Source: Arthrobacter sp. RIT-PI-e
GTDB lineage: Bacteria > Actinomycetota > Actinomycetes > Actinomycetales > Micrococcaceae
Reading direction: 5' to 3'
NCBI RefSeq assembly: GCF_001187915.1
Contig: NZ_LGIU01000048.1
Location: 1-34,657 of the forward strand
Length of the DNA stretch: 34,657 nt
The number at the start of each line of letters is the position of its first letter. Positions within the stretch are counted from its first letter, which is position 1. The notes beneath the pieces were generated by a model, which had not been told where the DNA came from, ran no database searches, and saw only the letters and a list, made by a program, of their open reading frames with translations. Both the position numbers and the translations under genes were made by a program. Below, in pieces: positions 26,863 through 34,657 of the stretch.

Positions 26863-28222
26863 AGAGCTGCTCGAGGAGCGCGTCCACGCGCGCGTCCACC
26901 GAGACGAAGGGGTCCTTGCAGAGCAGTGTCTGCTGCGCGCGGTCGTTGAGCTTCAGGTGCACCCAGTCCACGGTGTAGTCGCGGTCCGCCTCCTTCGCCC
27001 GGCGTACGAACTCCCCCCGGAGACGTGCGCGCGTGGTCTGCGGGGGGACGTCCACGGCGTCCTCGATCGCGGTGTCGTCCACCACCCGCCTGACCTCACC
27101 CCGTGCCTGGAGGAGGAAGAACAGCCCGCGGCTCCGTGAGATGTCGTGGTAGGTGAGATCGAGCTGCGCCGCCTTCGCGGAGTCGAGGGTGTCACCCGAC
27201 CGCGCGAGGTAGCGGTCGATCAGTCTCTTCTTGATCGCCCAGTCCACCTCGGTGTCGATCCGCGCCGTGTTCCCGCTCTCCACGGCGTCCAGGACCCGTT
27301 CCCACAGGTCGAGGATCGCAGGTACGTGTGCGTTGTGCGCCCCGTGCTGCTCCACGAACGCGCTCACCCGGGCCAGGTACTCGCGCTGCATCTCCAGGGC
27401 CGTCAGCTGACGGCCGTTGGCGAGCCGCAGCAGGTGGCGGCCGGTGAGGTCGTGGGAGATCTCCCGGATGCTGCGGATGGGGTTCTCCAGCCGGAAGTCG
27501 CGCATGATCTCCCCGGCCTCCACCATGCGCAGCAGGAGGTCCACGGAGCCGATCTTCAGCAGCATCGTGGCCTCGGACATGCTGGAGTCACCGGCGATCA
27601 CGTGGAGCCTGCGGTAGTGCTCGGCGTCGGCGTGCGGCTCGTCCCGTGTGTTGATGATGGGCCGCGAGCGCGTGGTGGCGGAGGAGAGGCCCTCCCACAG
27701 GTGGTCCGCCCGCTGCGAGAAGGCGTAGATGGAGCCGGTCTGGGTGGACAGCACCTTGCCCGCACCGACGAGGAGCTGGCGCGTCACGAGGAAGGGGATG
27801 AGGATGTCCGCGAGACGCGAGAACTCGAGCTTGCGCGGGATGAGGTAGTTCTCGTGGCTGCCGTAGGAGTTCCCGGCCGAATCGGTGTTGTTCTTGAACA
27901 GGTAGATCTTGCCGTCGTAGCCCTCGTGGGCCAGTTTGCGCTGCGCCTCGGACACGAGGTCCTCGAGGATCAGCTCTCCTGCGCGGTCGTGGACGATCAG
28001 CTGCGCGAGGTCGTCGCACTCCGCCGTCGCGTACTCGGGGTGCGAGCCCACGTCGAGGTAGAGCCGTGCACCGTTGGTGAGGAACACGTTGGAGGACCTG
28101 CCCCAGCTCACCACCTTGCGGAACAGGTACCGCGCCACCTCCTCCGGGGAGAGCGGGCGTGAGCCCGGCCCGGAGTAGGAGATGCCGAATTCCGTCTCGA
28201 CGCCGAAGATCCGCCGGTCCAT
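26861..28222 (-). CDS. pafA: Pup-protein ligase PafA
   Basis: This 453-aa enzyme of the carboxylate-amine ligase (glutamine-synthetase-like) fold uses ATP to phosphorylate the C-terminal glutamate of deamidated Pup and joins it to substrate lysines. Signatures are the N-terminal [13 protein letters not shown] (E9, E11 metal ligands), [18 protein letters not shown] with candidate catalytic base D57, [30 protein letters not shown] and the C-terminal domain that binds Pup ([15 protein letters not shown]). The start ATG at 28222 overlaps the prcA TGA (TGATG), implying translational coupling. Length and order match the family. A hairpin overlapping the stop codon closes the operon. Confidence 0.98.
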   Translation of the reverse strand: MDRRIFGVETEFGISYSGPGSRPLSPEEVARYLFRKVVSWGRSSNVFLTNGARLYLDVGSHPEYATAECDDLAQLIVHDRAGELILEDLVSEAQRKLAHEGYDGKIYLFKNNTDSAGNSYGSHENYLIPRKLEFSRLADILIPFLVTRQLLVGAGKVLSTQTGSIYAFSQRADHLWEGLSSATTRSRPIINTRDEPHADAEHYRRLHVIAGDSSMSEATMLLKIGSVDLLLRMVEAGEIMRDFRLENPIRSIREISHDLTGRHLLRLANGRQLTALEMQREYLARVSAFVEQHGAHNAHVPAILDLWERVLDAVESGNTARIDTEVDWAIKKRLIDRYLARSGDTLDSAKAAQLDLTYHDISRSRGLFFLLQARGEVRRVVDDTAIEDAVDVPPQTTRARLRGEFVRRAKEADRDYTVDWVHLKLNDRAQQTLLCKDPFVSVDARVDALLEQL

Positions 28223-28962
28223 CAGGTTCCCGATCCGGAGGTGAGCACCAGGTGCAGTTCAGGGGCGTCCACCCTGCGGAACGCGCGGCGGCTTCCCCGG
28301 GAGGTTCCCGGATGTCGTTCGAGGAACGCCACCTCGAGCAGCGCAGGGTCGAGGGCGGTGCCGGGAGGACGCGGGCCGTCGGCGTCGACGCCACGGCCGG
28401 TGTGCAGGGCGCGTGCGGCGGCACGGACCGCGCCGGGGAGGTCCAGATCGGCGGACCACTCCGACCGCAGGGCCGCCACGACGACGTCGGCCGCACCGCC
28501 CATGACCACGAAACCGCGCTCGTCGGCGATGGAACCGTCGAACGTCAGGCGGTAGAGGTGGTCCGCGTCCTGCGTGTGGCCCACCTCCGCGACCACGAGT
28601 TCCACCTCGAACGGCTTGCTCTCGGCCGTGAACACACCGCCGAGGCTCTGCGCGTAGACGCTGGCGAGCCCACGGGCGGTCACGTCCTCGCGGGCGTAGG
28701 AGTACCCACGGACGTCGGCGTAGCGCACACCGGCCTGCCGGAGGCTATCGAACTCGTTGTACTTGCCCACCGCCGCGAACGCGATGCGGTCGTAGATCTC
28801 CCCGAGCTTGTGCAGGGACGGCGAGGGGTTCTGTGCCACGAGGGCGATGCCGTCGGAGCAGCTCATCACCACCACGGAGCGGCCGCGGGCGATCCCCTTG
28901 CGGGCGAAGTCCGCGCGGTCCTTCATGAGCTGCTCGGGGGACACGTAGAACTGGGAGGTCAT
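28222..28962 (-). CDS. prcA: 20S proteasome alpha subunit PrcA
   Basis: This 246-aa outer-ring subunit is non-catalytic, gates the core and docks ARC. The N-terminal [20 protein letters not shown] is the canonical alpha-subunit helix H0/gate. [38 protein letters not shown] and [20 protein letters not shown] complete the proteasome fold. The C-terminus is long and Gly/Ser-ended, as often in actinobacteria. It begins three bases after the prcB stop and its own stop overlaps pafA, so prcB-prcA-pafA are tightly coupled. Confidence 0.98.
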   Translation of the reverse strand: MTSQFYVSPEQLMKDRADFARKGIARGRSVVVMSCSDGIALVAQNPSPSLHKLGEIYDRIAFAAVGKYNEFDSLRQAGVRYADVRGYSYAREDVTARGLASVYAQSLGGVFTAESKPFEVELVVAEVGHTQDADHLYRLTFDGSIADERGFVVMGGAADVVVAALRSEWSADLDLPGAVRAAARALHTGRGVDADGPRPPGTALDPALLEVAFLERHPGTSRGSRRAFRRVDAPELHLVLTSGSGT

Positions 28963-28965
28963 GGC

Positions 28966-29784
28966 TCAGGCCTCCCGTCCGGCCGAGGAGCGGGTCCCGA
29001 CGATCGTCCTCGCCACGGCTTCGAGCTCCCGGTCGGGGATCCGCCGCGCACCGGCGGAGTCCACCACGAACACCACCGGCCACAGATTCCGCACGGTGTC
29101 CGGTCCGCCCGTGGCGGAGTCGTCGTCGGCGGCGTCGTACAGCGCCTCGACGGCCACGCGGACGGCCGTGCGCTCGTCCAGGCGCGGGTTCCACAGCTTC
29201 TTGAGCGCCCCGCGCGCGAAGACGGAGCCGGAGCCCACCGAGTGGTGCTCGTACTCCTCGTACCTGCCGCCCGTGGCGTCGAAGGAGAACAGCCGGCCCA
29301 CGTGCCGGGCCGTGTCGAATCCTGCGAAGAGGGGGACGACCGCGAGACCCTGCAGGGCCAGGGGGAGATTCTGCCGCACCATGGCGGCGAGGCGGTTGGC
29401 CTTGCCGTCGAGGCTCATCATGGTGGCCTCGATCTTCTCGTAGTGCTCCAGCTCCACCTGGAACAGTCGTGTGAGGTCCAGGCCGATCCCCGCAGACCCC
29501 GCGATCCCGAGCACCGAGGAGCGGTCCGCCGCGAACACCTTCTCGATGTGCCGGCTCGCGATCACGTTGCCCATGGTCGCGCGGCGGTCCCCGGCCATCA
29601 GCACGCCCCCGGGATAGGTGAGGGACACGATGGTGGTGGCGTGCGGGGCGAGGGAGGACGCGTCGACCGGACCCCCGGGACCGGGTGTGCGGCCGGCGGG
29701 CAGCAGGCCGGGGTGGTGCTCGCCCAGGTACTCGCTGAAGGAGACCGGGGCGGTGCGAGGGACAGCGGCGTCGTCCCGCAGCAT
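28966..29784 (-). CDS. prcB: 20S proteasome beta subunit PrcB
   Basis: This 272-aa catalytic subunit is an N-terminal nucleophile hydrolase made as a precursor. The propeptide is about 49 residues; cleavage before T50 in [20 protein letters not shown] exposes the nucleophilic threonine. The preceding residue is Ala here, while the mycobacterial protein has Gly. Conserved [19 protein letters not shown] and [12 protein letters not shown] follow. The start ATG at 29784 lies three bases after the pup stop. Assembled with PrcA it forms the 28-subunit core that degrades pupylated proteins. Confidence 0.98.
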   Translation of the reverse strand: MLRDDAAVPRTAPVSFSEYLGEHHPGLLPAGRTPGPGGPVDASSLAPHATTIVSLTYPGGVLMAGDRRATMGNVIASRHIEKVFAADRSSVLGIAGSAGIGLDLTRLFQVELEHYEKIEATMMSLDGKANRLAAMVRQNLPLALQGLAVVPLFAGFDTARHVGRLFSFDATGGRYEEYEHHSVGSGSVFARGALKKLWNPRLDERTAVRVAVEALYDAADDDSATGGPDTVRNLWPVVFVVDSAGARRIPDRELEAVARTIVGTRSSAGREA

Positions 29785-29787
29785 CCG

Positions 29788-29991
29788 CTACTGGCCGCCC
29801 TTCTGCACGAATCCGCGCACGAACTCCTCCGCGTTGGACTCGAGGACGCCGTCGATCTCGTCGAGGAGATCAACCACGCCCTGTGTCTGGGCGGTGTCCT
29901 GGGTCGCGGGGACGGCCGGTGCGGGCTCGGGCACCTCCTGCTCGGTGTCCGCCGAGGTCCCGCTCCTGGTGATACGATCCTGCGCTGCCAT
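29788..29991 (-). CDS. pup: Prokaryotic ubiquitin-like protein Pup
   Basis: This 67-aa disordered tag has an acidic, Ala/Pro/Thr-rich first half and the conserved helix VVDLLDEIDGVLESNAEEFV (residues 39-58), which binds the ARC coiled coil. It ends FVQKGGQ. The terminal Gln must be deamidated by Dop to Glu before ligation by PafA. The ATG at 29991 was preferred over the GTG at 30000 because GGGAAGG sits eight bases upstream of the ATG. It lies 37 bases after the dop stop and three before prcB, so all are likely co-transcribed. Confidence 0.97.
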   Translation of the reverse strand: MAAQDRITRSGTSADTEQEVPEPAPAVPATQDTAQTQGVVDLLDEIDGVLESNAEEFVRGFVQKGGQ

Positions 29992-30028
29992 GGTGGTCAC
30001 CTTCCCGTGCTCGTGCTGCCGTCGATGC

Positions 30029-31624
30029 TCAGGCTCCTATGGTGCCACGCGGACGGGAGGGCCCGCTGAACAACCGGGTGAGGAAGTCCTCGGCATCCAC
30101 CGCCGCGTCGAACAGCTCCTCCGTGAGAGCGGCCGTGCCCCTGAGCGGCTCACGCGTCTGGACGCGCTGCAGGCGCCGCTCCCCCGGCAGGTCGAAGATG
30201 AGGGAGTCCCAGCTGGCACCGACCACCTGCGCCGGGTACTGCGAGATGCACCGGCCCCGGAAGTAGGCCCGGGTGTCCCGCGGGGGCTCCACGGCGGCCC
30301 GGGCGACGTCGTCCGCGTCCACGAGCAGGTCCACCTCGCCCCGGCGCGCCAGGCGCTGGTAGATGCTCCTGTCCGGTCGCAGGTCCGCGTACTGCAGGTC
30401 CACGAGCGCGAGCCGCGGGTCGGCCCACCCGAGACCGTCGCGGGCCCGGTAGGCCTCGAGCACCTTCAGCTTGGCCACCCAGTCCACCTGTCGTGCGGCC
30501 TCCAGGGGATCGCGGCGGAGGGTGAGGAGCAGGCGCTGCCAGCGGTCGACGACGTCGCGGGTCTGGGCGTCCGCGTCGTCCGGGAGGGCGGCCGCCGCGG
30601 CCTCGCAGTACAGCTCCTGCAGGTCCAGGCCGGTGAGCTCCCGGCCGTCCTTCAACCGCACGGTGGCACGCAGGGTGGGGTCGTGGCTGATGACCTGCAG
30701 TGCTGCCACAGGATCCTCGAGGACCGGCACCGGGGCGAGCCCGTGCTCGATCAGGGACAGGACCAGCGAGGTGGTGCCCATCTTGAGGTAGGTGGAGACC
30801 TCGTTGAGGTTCGCGTCCCCGATGATCACGTGCAGGCGCCGGTACTTCTCGGCGACGGCGTGCGGCTCGTCCCGGGTGTTGATGATGGGTCTGCGCACCG
30901 TGGTCTCCAGGCCCACCTCGTTCTCGAAGAAGTCGGCGCGCTGGCTGAGCTGGAACCCCGCCTCCTGATGGTGGGCCCCGATGCCCACGCGGCCCGCCCC
31001 GCAGATGACCTGACGGGACACGAAGAAGGGCAGGAGGGCTTCGGCGATGCGCGAGAACGGGACGCTCCGCGGCACGAGGTAGTTCTCGTGCGACCCGTAG
31101 GAGACGCTCTTGTTGTCGGTGTTGTTCTTGTACAGGATGACGGGCGAGAACCCGGGGGTGGCACCGATGCGTTCCATGGCCACCCCGGCGACGTGGTCGC
31201 CGGCCCGGTCCCAGAGCACGGCGTCGAGCGGGTTGGTGACCTCCGGGGAGGAGTACTCGGGGTGGGCGTGGTCCACGTACAGCCGCGCACCGTTGTCCAG
31301 GACGAGGTTCATCAGCACCGCCGCCTCCGGGGAGCCGCCCCGTTCGAGGGCGATCTGCTCGGCCGTGAGCTCGTCCGGAGCGTCCGGCTCGTCGGTGAGC
31401 TGACTGGGATGCGCCTCGGAGCGGTTCTGCACGAATCCCCGGGCGTCACTGAGCGGGGACTCGTCCGTGTAGTCCCAGCGGGTGCCGGCCAGGTTGCCGA
31501 GGCCTTCCCGCAGGGTGGCCGCGTAGGCATTGACCACCTGCGAGGAGAGCAGCACGGGATTCGCCGCGGGGAGGGCGGGCGCCATGACGCCGTACTCCGT
31601 CTCGGTCCCCATCACCCGGTGCAC
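30029..31624 (-). CDS. dop: Dop, deamidase and depupylase of Pup
   Basis: This 531-aa PafA paralogue hydrolyses the C-terminal Gln of Pup and removes Pup from substrates. Features are VMGTETEYGVMAP (E8/E10 metal site), SDARGFVQNRSEAHPSQLTD as the Dop-specific loop, GARLYVDHAHPEYSSPE with the catalytic Asp, [19 protein letters not shown] and INTRDEPHA. The segment between the Dop loop and the Asp motif holds about a dozen extra residues. GTG at 31624 follows GAGGGG by six bases and matches family N-termini. A longer frame starts at an ATG at 31696 overlapping the arc stop (TGATG), adding 24 residues; either start is plausible. Confidence 0.96.
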   Translation of the reverse strand: MHRVMGTETEYGVMAPALPAANPVLLSSQVVNAYAATLREGLGNLAGTRWDYTDESPLSDARGFVQNRSEAHPSQLTDEPDAPDELTAEQIALERGGSPEAAVLMNLVLDNGARLYVDHAHPEYSSPEVTNPLDAVLWDRAGDHVAGVAMERIGATPGFSPVILYKNNTDNKSVSYGSHENYLVPRSVPFSRIAEALLPFFVSRQVICGAGRVGIGAHHQEAGFQLSQRADFFENEVGLETTVRRPIINTRDEPHAVAEKYRRLHVIIGDANLNEVSTYLKMGTTSLVLSLIEHGLAPVPVLEDPVAALQVISHDPTLRATVRLKDGRELTGLDLQELYCEAAAAALPDDADAQTRDVVDRWQRLLLTLRRDPLEAARQVDWVAKLKVLEAYRARDGLGWADPRLALVDLQYADLRPDRSIYQRLARRGEVDLLVDADDVARAAVEPPRDTRAYFRGRCISQYPAQVVGASWDSLIFDLPGERRLQRVQTREPLRGTAALTEELFDAAVDAEDFLTRLFSGPSRPRGTIGA

Positions 31625-31695
31625 CGAGATCCCCTCGCCCACCGCGGGGAGGGACACGCCTTCCGCCGGTGTGGTGCGGCGACCACCGGTGGGCA

Positions 31696-33453
31696 TCACA
31701 GGTACTGTCCGGTGTTCGCCGCGGTCTCGATGGACTTGCCCGGCTCCTGACCGGCCTTGCCCTGCACGATGGTCCGGATGTACGTGATGCGCTCCCCCTT
31801 CTTGCCGGAGATACGGGCCCAGTCGTCCGGGTTGGTGGTGTTGGGCATGTCCTCGTGCTCACGGAACTCGTCCACCACGGCGCGCAGGAAGTGCTCGAGG
31901 CGGAGCCCTCTGCTACCCCCGAGCAGCAGCTCCTTGATCGCGTACTTCTTGGCCCGGTCCACCACGTTCTGGATCACCGCGCCGGAGCTGAAGTCCTTGA
32001 AGTACAGCATCTCGGTGTCGCCGTTGGCGTAGGTCACCTCGAGGTACTCGTTGGACCTCTCCGTGGAGTACATCCGCTCCACGGTGCGTCGGATCATCTC
32101 CGCGACGGTGGCAGCGGCGTCGCCCCCGTTCTCCGCGAGGTCGTCCGCGTGGATCGGGAGGTCCGGGGTCACGTACTTCGCGAAGATCTCCGCCGCACCC
32201 TCGGCGTCCGGCCGCTGGATCTTGATCTTCACGTCCAGGCGGCCGGGCCGGAGGATCGCCGGGTCGATCATGTCCTCGCGGTTGGAGGCACCGATCACGA
32301 TCACGTTCTCGAGCTTCTCCACGCCGTCGATCTCGCTGAGCAGCTGCGGCACGATGGTGGTCTCGACGTCGGAGGAGACGCCGGTGCCGCGCGTGCGGAA
32401 CAGCGACTCCATCTCGTCGAAGAACACGACCACGGGGCTGCCGTCCGAGGCCTTCTCCCGTGCACGGGCGAAGATCAGCCGGATGTGGCGCTCGGTCTCC
32501 CCCACGTACTTGTCCAGCAGCTCGGGGCCCTTGATGTTCAGGAAGTAGCTGCGGATCTGCTCCAGGCCGGCGCGTTCCGCGGCACGTGCGGCGAGGGAGT
32601 TCGCCACCGCCTTCGCGATGAGCGTCTTGCCGCACCCGGGAGGGCCGTAGAGGAGGATCCCCTTGGGTGGTTTGAGCCCGTGCTCCCGGTAGAGGTCGGG
32701 GTGCAGGAACGGCAGTTCGACGGCGTCGCGGATCTGCTCGATCTGCGGGCCCAGCCCTCCGATGTCGCCGTAGGTGATGTCCGGGACCTCCTCGAGCACC
32801 AGGTTCTCCACCTCGCTCCGTGCCACCTTCTCGAGCCCGTAGCCCGACTTCGGGTCCACCGCCAGGGCGTCACCCACCCGGATGCTCTCCGCCCGCAGCG
32901 GACCGCTGAGCCTGATCACCCGCTCCTCGTCGGTCCGTCCCACCACCAGGGCGCGGTCCTCGCCGATCAGGTCCTTGACGGTGACGATCTCACCGGCCCG
33001 CTCGAAGCCGAGGGCCGCCACGACGGTGAGCGACTCGTTGAGGAGCACCTCCTGCCCGGGTGCGAGGTTCCGCACACCGATGAGCGGGCTGACGGTCACA
33101 CGCAGTTTCCGACCGGACTGCAGGATGTCCGCGGTGTCCTGCACGGTGGCCTCGGTGGTGACACCGGCCTGCACCCCCTGCTTCGGGTTCACCTGCAGCA
33201 CCGTGGCGAAGCTGAACGGGGTGGCCCCCTCCTTCTCGAGCGCCGCCTTCAGCCGCACGATCTCCGAGCGCGCCGCTTCGAGGGCCGCGACGAGCTTCCC
33301 GTTGTTGGCACTCGCCGTCGCCAGTTGCCGGTCGATCGAGCGCACCCTGTCCTTCAGGACGTTCAGCTGCCGCTGGGTCGCCGCGGTGTCGGTGGTCGGG
33401 ACGGCCCCGCCCCGCGCATCGGCGGCGGGGGCCTTGTCCTCGGGGTCTGGCAT
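31696..33453 (-). CDS. arc: Proteasomal AAA+ ATPase ARC/Mpa
   Basis: This 585-aa hexameric unfoldase recognises pupylated substrates and threads them into the 20S core. An N-terminal coiled coil (about 25-75), the Pup-binding part, is followed by two OB-type inter-domains (about 80-210). The AAA module has Walker A GPPGCGKT (270-277), Walker B VVFFDEME (342-349), sensor GASNRED and arginine-finger RPGR (402-405). The C-terminus ends GQYL, the penultimate-Tyr motif that docks in PrcA pockets. The ATG at 33453 has AAGGTGG about nine bases upstream. Its stop overlaps a candidate dop start. Confidence 0.98.
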   Translation of the reverse strand: MPDPEDKAPAADARGGAVPTTDTAATQRQLNVLKDRVRSIDRQLATASANNGKLVAALEAARSEIVRLKAALEKEGATPFSFATVLQVNPKQGVQAGVTTEATVQDTADILQSGRKLRVTVSPLIGVRNLAPGQEVLLNESLTVVAALGFERAGEIVTVKDLIGEDRALVVGRTDEERVIRLSGPLRAESIRVGDALAVDPKSGYGLEKVARSEVENLVLEEVPDITYGDIGGLGPQIEQIRDAVELPFLHPDLYREHGLKPPKGILLYGPPGCGKTLIAKAVANSLAARAAERAGLEQIRSYFLNIKGPELLDKYVGETERHIRLIFARAREKASDGSPVVVFFDEMESLFRTRGTGVSSDVETTIVPQLLSEIDGVEKLENVIVIGASNREDMIDPAILRPGRLDVKIKIQRPDAEGAAEIFAKYVTPDLPIHADDLAENGGDAAATVAEMIRRTVERMYSTERSNEYLEVTYANGDTEMLYFKDFSSGAVIQNVVDRAKKYAIKELLLGGSRGLRLEHFLRAVVDEFREHEDMPNTTNPDDWARISGKKGERITYIRTIVQGKAGQEPGKSIETAANTGQYL

Positions 33454-33494
33454 GGTCGTGGGCCACCTTCGATTCGACAGTCAGCTGTCTCCCG

Positions 33495-33500
33495 ACCCTA
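33495..33500 (-). promoter_or_regulatory. -10 box of the arc-dop-pup-prcBA-pafA operon
   Basis: The minus strand reads TAGGGT in the 115-base gap between trmI and arc, about 40 bases before the ATG. A GACAG-TCAG-CTGTC hairpin sits between box and gene in the leader. The -35 is not clear. The same TAGGGT box precedes helY and pafBC. Confidence 0.4.
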
Positions 33501-33568
33501 GCGCAGACGGTCGGCGTGACGTACTCGGATCCACGGGGTGAACGGCGCCCTGCCCGCCGGCCGGGACC

Positions 33569-34654
33569 TCACTCGATCGAGCCGCCCTCGGCCAGCGCAT
33601 CACGCCGGGCCTGGGCCTCCTCGGGCGGCAGGGAGCCGCGCTGGATGGTGGACGCCGCGTCCCGGGCCACCCTGCGGAGCCGCTTGTCCGAGACCTCCCG
33701 CTCCCCGACCGCCTGCGGGGTCCAGGCGTCCAGGTCCTCCTGGCTGAAGCCGGTCTTGGACGGCCTGCGCTTGGGCGTGAACCCGACGGCCCCGTCGGCG
33801 AGGCGGCGGGTGGTGAGCAGGAACCCGGTGTGCGCCACCATCCGATGGTCCGGGCGCACGGCGAGGCCCTCCAGGTGCCACCCGCGCACCATCGACTCCC
33901 ACCCCTCCGGCTCGGTGAACCGCCCGTCGGCGCGGATGGCCTCGGCGGTGCGCGAGAGCTGGGTGACGGTGGCCACGTAGCTGATCCACACACCTCCGGC
34001 CGCCAGGACGGTCGCGACGGCGTCCAGGCACTCCCAGGGCGCGAGCATGTCGAGGACCACGCGGTCCACGGACCCCGGTTCCTCGTGCTGCACCACCTGG
34101 TCCTGGAAGTCGCCGAGCGTGATCCGCCAGGCGGGGTGCGGGCCACCGAAGATCGTCTCGACGTTGCCGCGGGCGATGTCCGCGAACTCCTCGCGGCGCT
34201 CGAAGGAGTGCAGCGACCCGGCGTCGCCCACCGCCCGCAGGAGCGAGATGGACAGGGCACCCGAGCCCACGCCCGCCTCCACCACGCGCGCACCCGGGTA
34301 GATGTCCGCCATCGTCACGATCTGCCCGGCGTCCTTCGGGTACACCACGGCAGCGCCGCGGGGCATGGAGAGCACGAAGTCGGAGAGCAGCGGCCGCAGC
34401 GCCTGGTACAGCTGCCCGCTGGTGTTGGTGTGGATGGACCCCTCGTCCGCACCGATGAGGGCGTCGTGCTGCAGATACCCCTTGTGGGTGTGGAACGCGC
34501 CACCCGGTGTGAGGGTGATGGTGCTCATCCGCGCCTTCTCGTCGGTGAGCTGCACGCGTTCCCCGGCACGGAAGGGTCCGCGCCGGGCCCCGGCTCCGTG
34601 CGGGCCCACGGGGGTGTCGGGGCCGGCACCGGTCCTCACCACCGGTGGGAACAC
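33569..34654 (-). CDS. trmI: tRNA (adenine-58-N1)-methyltransferase TrmI, start possibly beyond the edge
   Basis: This SAM-dependent enzyme of the TrmI/Gcd14 family methylates A58 in the tRNA T-loop as a tetramer. The N-terminal beta domain starts RRGPFRAGERVQLTD and continues GGAFHTHKGYL. The SAM motif is RVVEAGVGSGALSISLLRAV, followed by FERREEFADIARGNVE, DRVVLDMLAPWECL and GVWISYVATVTQLSRT. A charged C-terminal extension with GFTPKRRPSKTGFSQEDLDA is usual in actinobacteria. The frame is open to a GTG at 34654, three bases inside the edge, so the true start may be here, at an internal GTG, or outside. In mycobacteria trmI also lies just upstream of mpa. Confidence 0.95.
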   Translation of the reverse strand: MFPPVVRTGAGPDTPVGPHGAGARRGPFRAGERVQLTDEKARMSTITLTPGGAFHTHKGYLQHDALIGADEGSIHTNTSGQLYQALRPLLSDFVLSMPRGAAVVYPKDAGQIVTMADIYPGARVVEAGVGSGALSISLLRAVGDAGSLHSFERREEFADIARGNVETIFGGPHPAWRITLGDFQDQVVQHEEPGSVDRVVLDMLAPWECLDAVATVLAAGGVWISYVATVTQLSRTAEAIRADGRFTEPEGWESMVRGWHLEGLAVRPDHRMVAHTGFLLTTRRLADGAVGFTPKRRPSKTGFSQEDLDAWTPQAVGEREVSDKRLRRVARDAASTIQRGSLPPEEAQARRDALAEGGSIE

Positions 34655-34657
34655 CCT

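Noticed and set aside
28159-33501. Several plus-strand frames of 600-700 codons
   Set aside because: They are antisense to the proteasome operon (arc, dop, pup, prcBA) and are long only because GC-rich DNA has few stop codons in that frame.

Overview
The window reads as chromosome of a high-GC actinobacterium, most likely a member of the Micrococcaceae (Arthrobacter-like). This is inferred from gene content and order. It carries a complete Pup-proteasome locus (arc, dop, pup, prcB, prcA, pafA), a PafB-PafC regulator fused into one protein, tatA-tatC-helY directly downstream, an RbpA-type RNA polymerase binding protein, and a polyprenol-phosphate mannose synthase. No rRNA, tRNA, CRISPR array or intact insertion sequence was found.

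Region 1 (about 1-5,770) looks accessory and is the most unusual part. It holds the 5' end of an unknown gene running off the left edge, a pair of GC hairpins, a tyrosine-integrase remnant that keeps most catalytic signatures but has lost its N-terminal half, an orphan 382-aa protein with an acidic tail, and a two-gene minus-strand module. The first gene of the module encodes a 542-aa protein whose layout matches the palm of a family-B DNA polymerase, with degenerate motif C and probably no proofreading domain. The second encodes a helix-turn-helix protein three bases downstream. A 16-bp stem hairpin at 5,735-5,770 separates this block from ordinary genes. My reading is a decayed or domesticated mobile element with a diverged PolB-like replication or regulatory protein.

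Region 2 (5,779-15,740) holds housekeeping and metabolic genes: an aldo/keto reductase, a short UvrA-like ABC ATPase, peptide deformylase, an S9 prolyl-oligopeptidase-type peptidase, an RlmA-like rRNA methyltransferase, an NfeD plus SPFH (stomatin-like) pair, and rbpA.

Region 3 (15,837 to the right edge) is about 19 kb with every gene on the minus strand. In transcription order it runs: trmI-type tRNA m1A methyltransferase, arc (proteasomal AAA ATPase), dop (Pup deamidase/depupylase), pup, prcB, prcA, pafA (Pup ligase), a terminator, an FKBP-type prolyl isomerase lipoprotein, a cytoplasmic FKBP, the fused pafBC DNA-damage activator, a small membrane protein, tatA, tatC, helY, a YtcJ-like amidohydrolase, and finally a polyprenol monophosphomannose synthase convergent with rbpA. 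Together arc-dop-pup-prcBA-pafA encode the complete pathway: Dop deamidates Pup, PafA attaches it to target lysines, ARC unfolds tagged proteins and PrcBA degrades them.

Several genes (aldo/keto reductase, S9 peptidase, methyltransferase, helY, pafBC) have a TAnnnT-like -10 box 6-7 bases from the start codon and no usable Shine-Dalgarno, which suggests leaderless transcripts.
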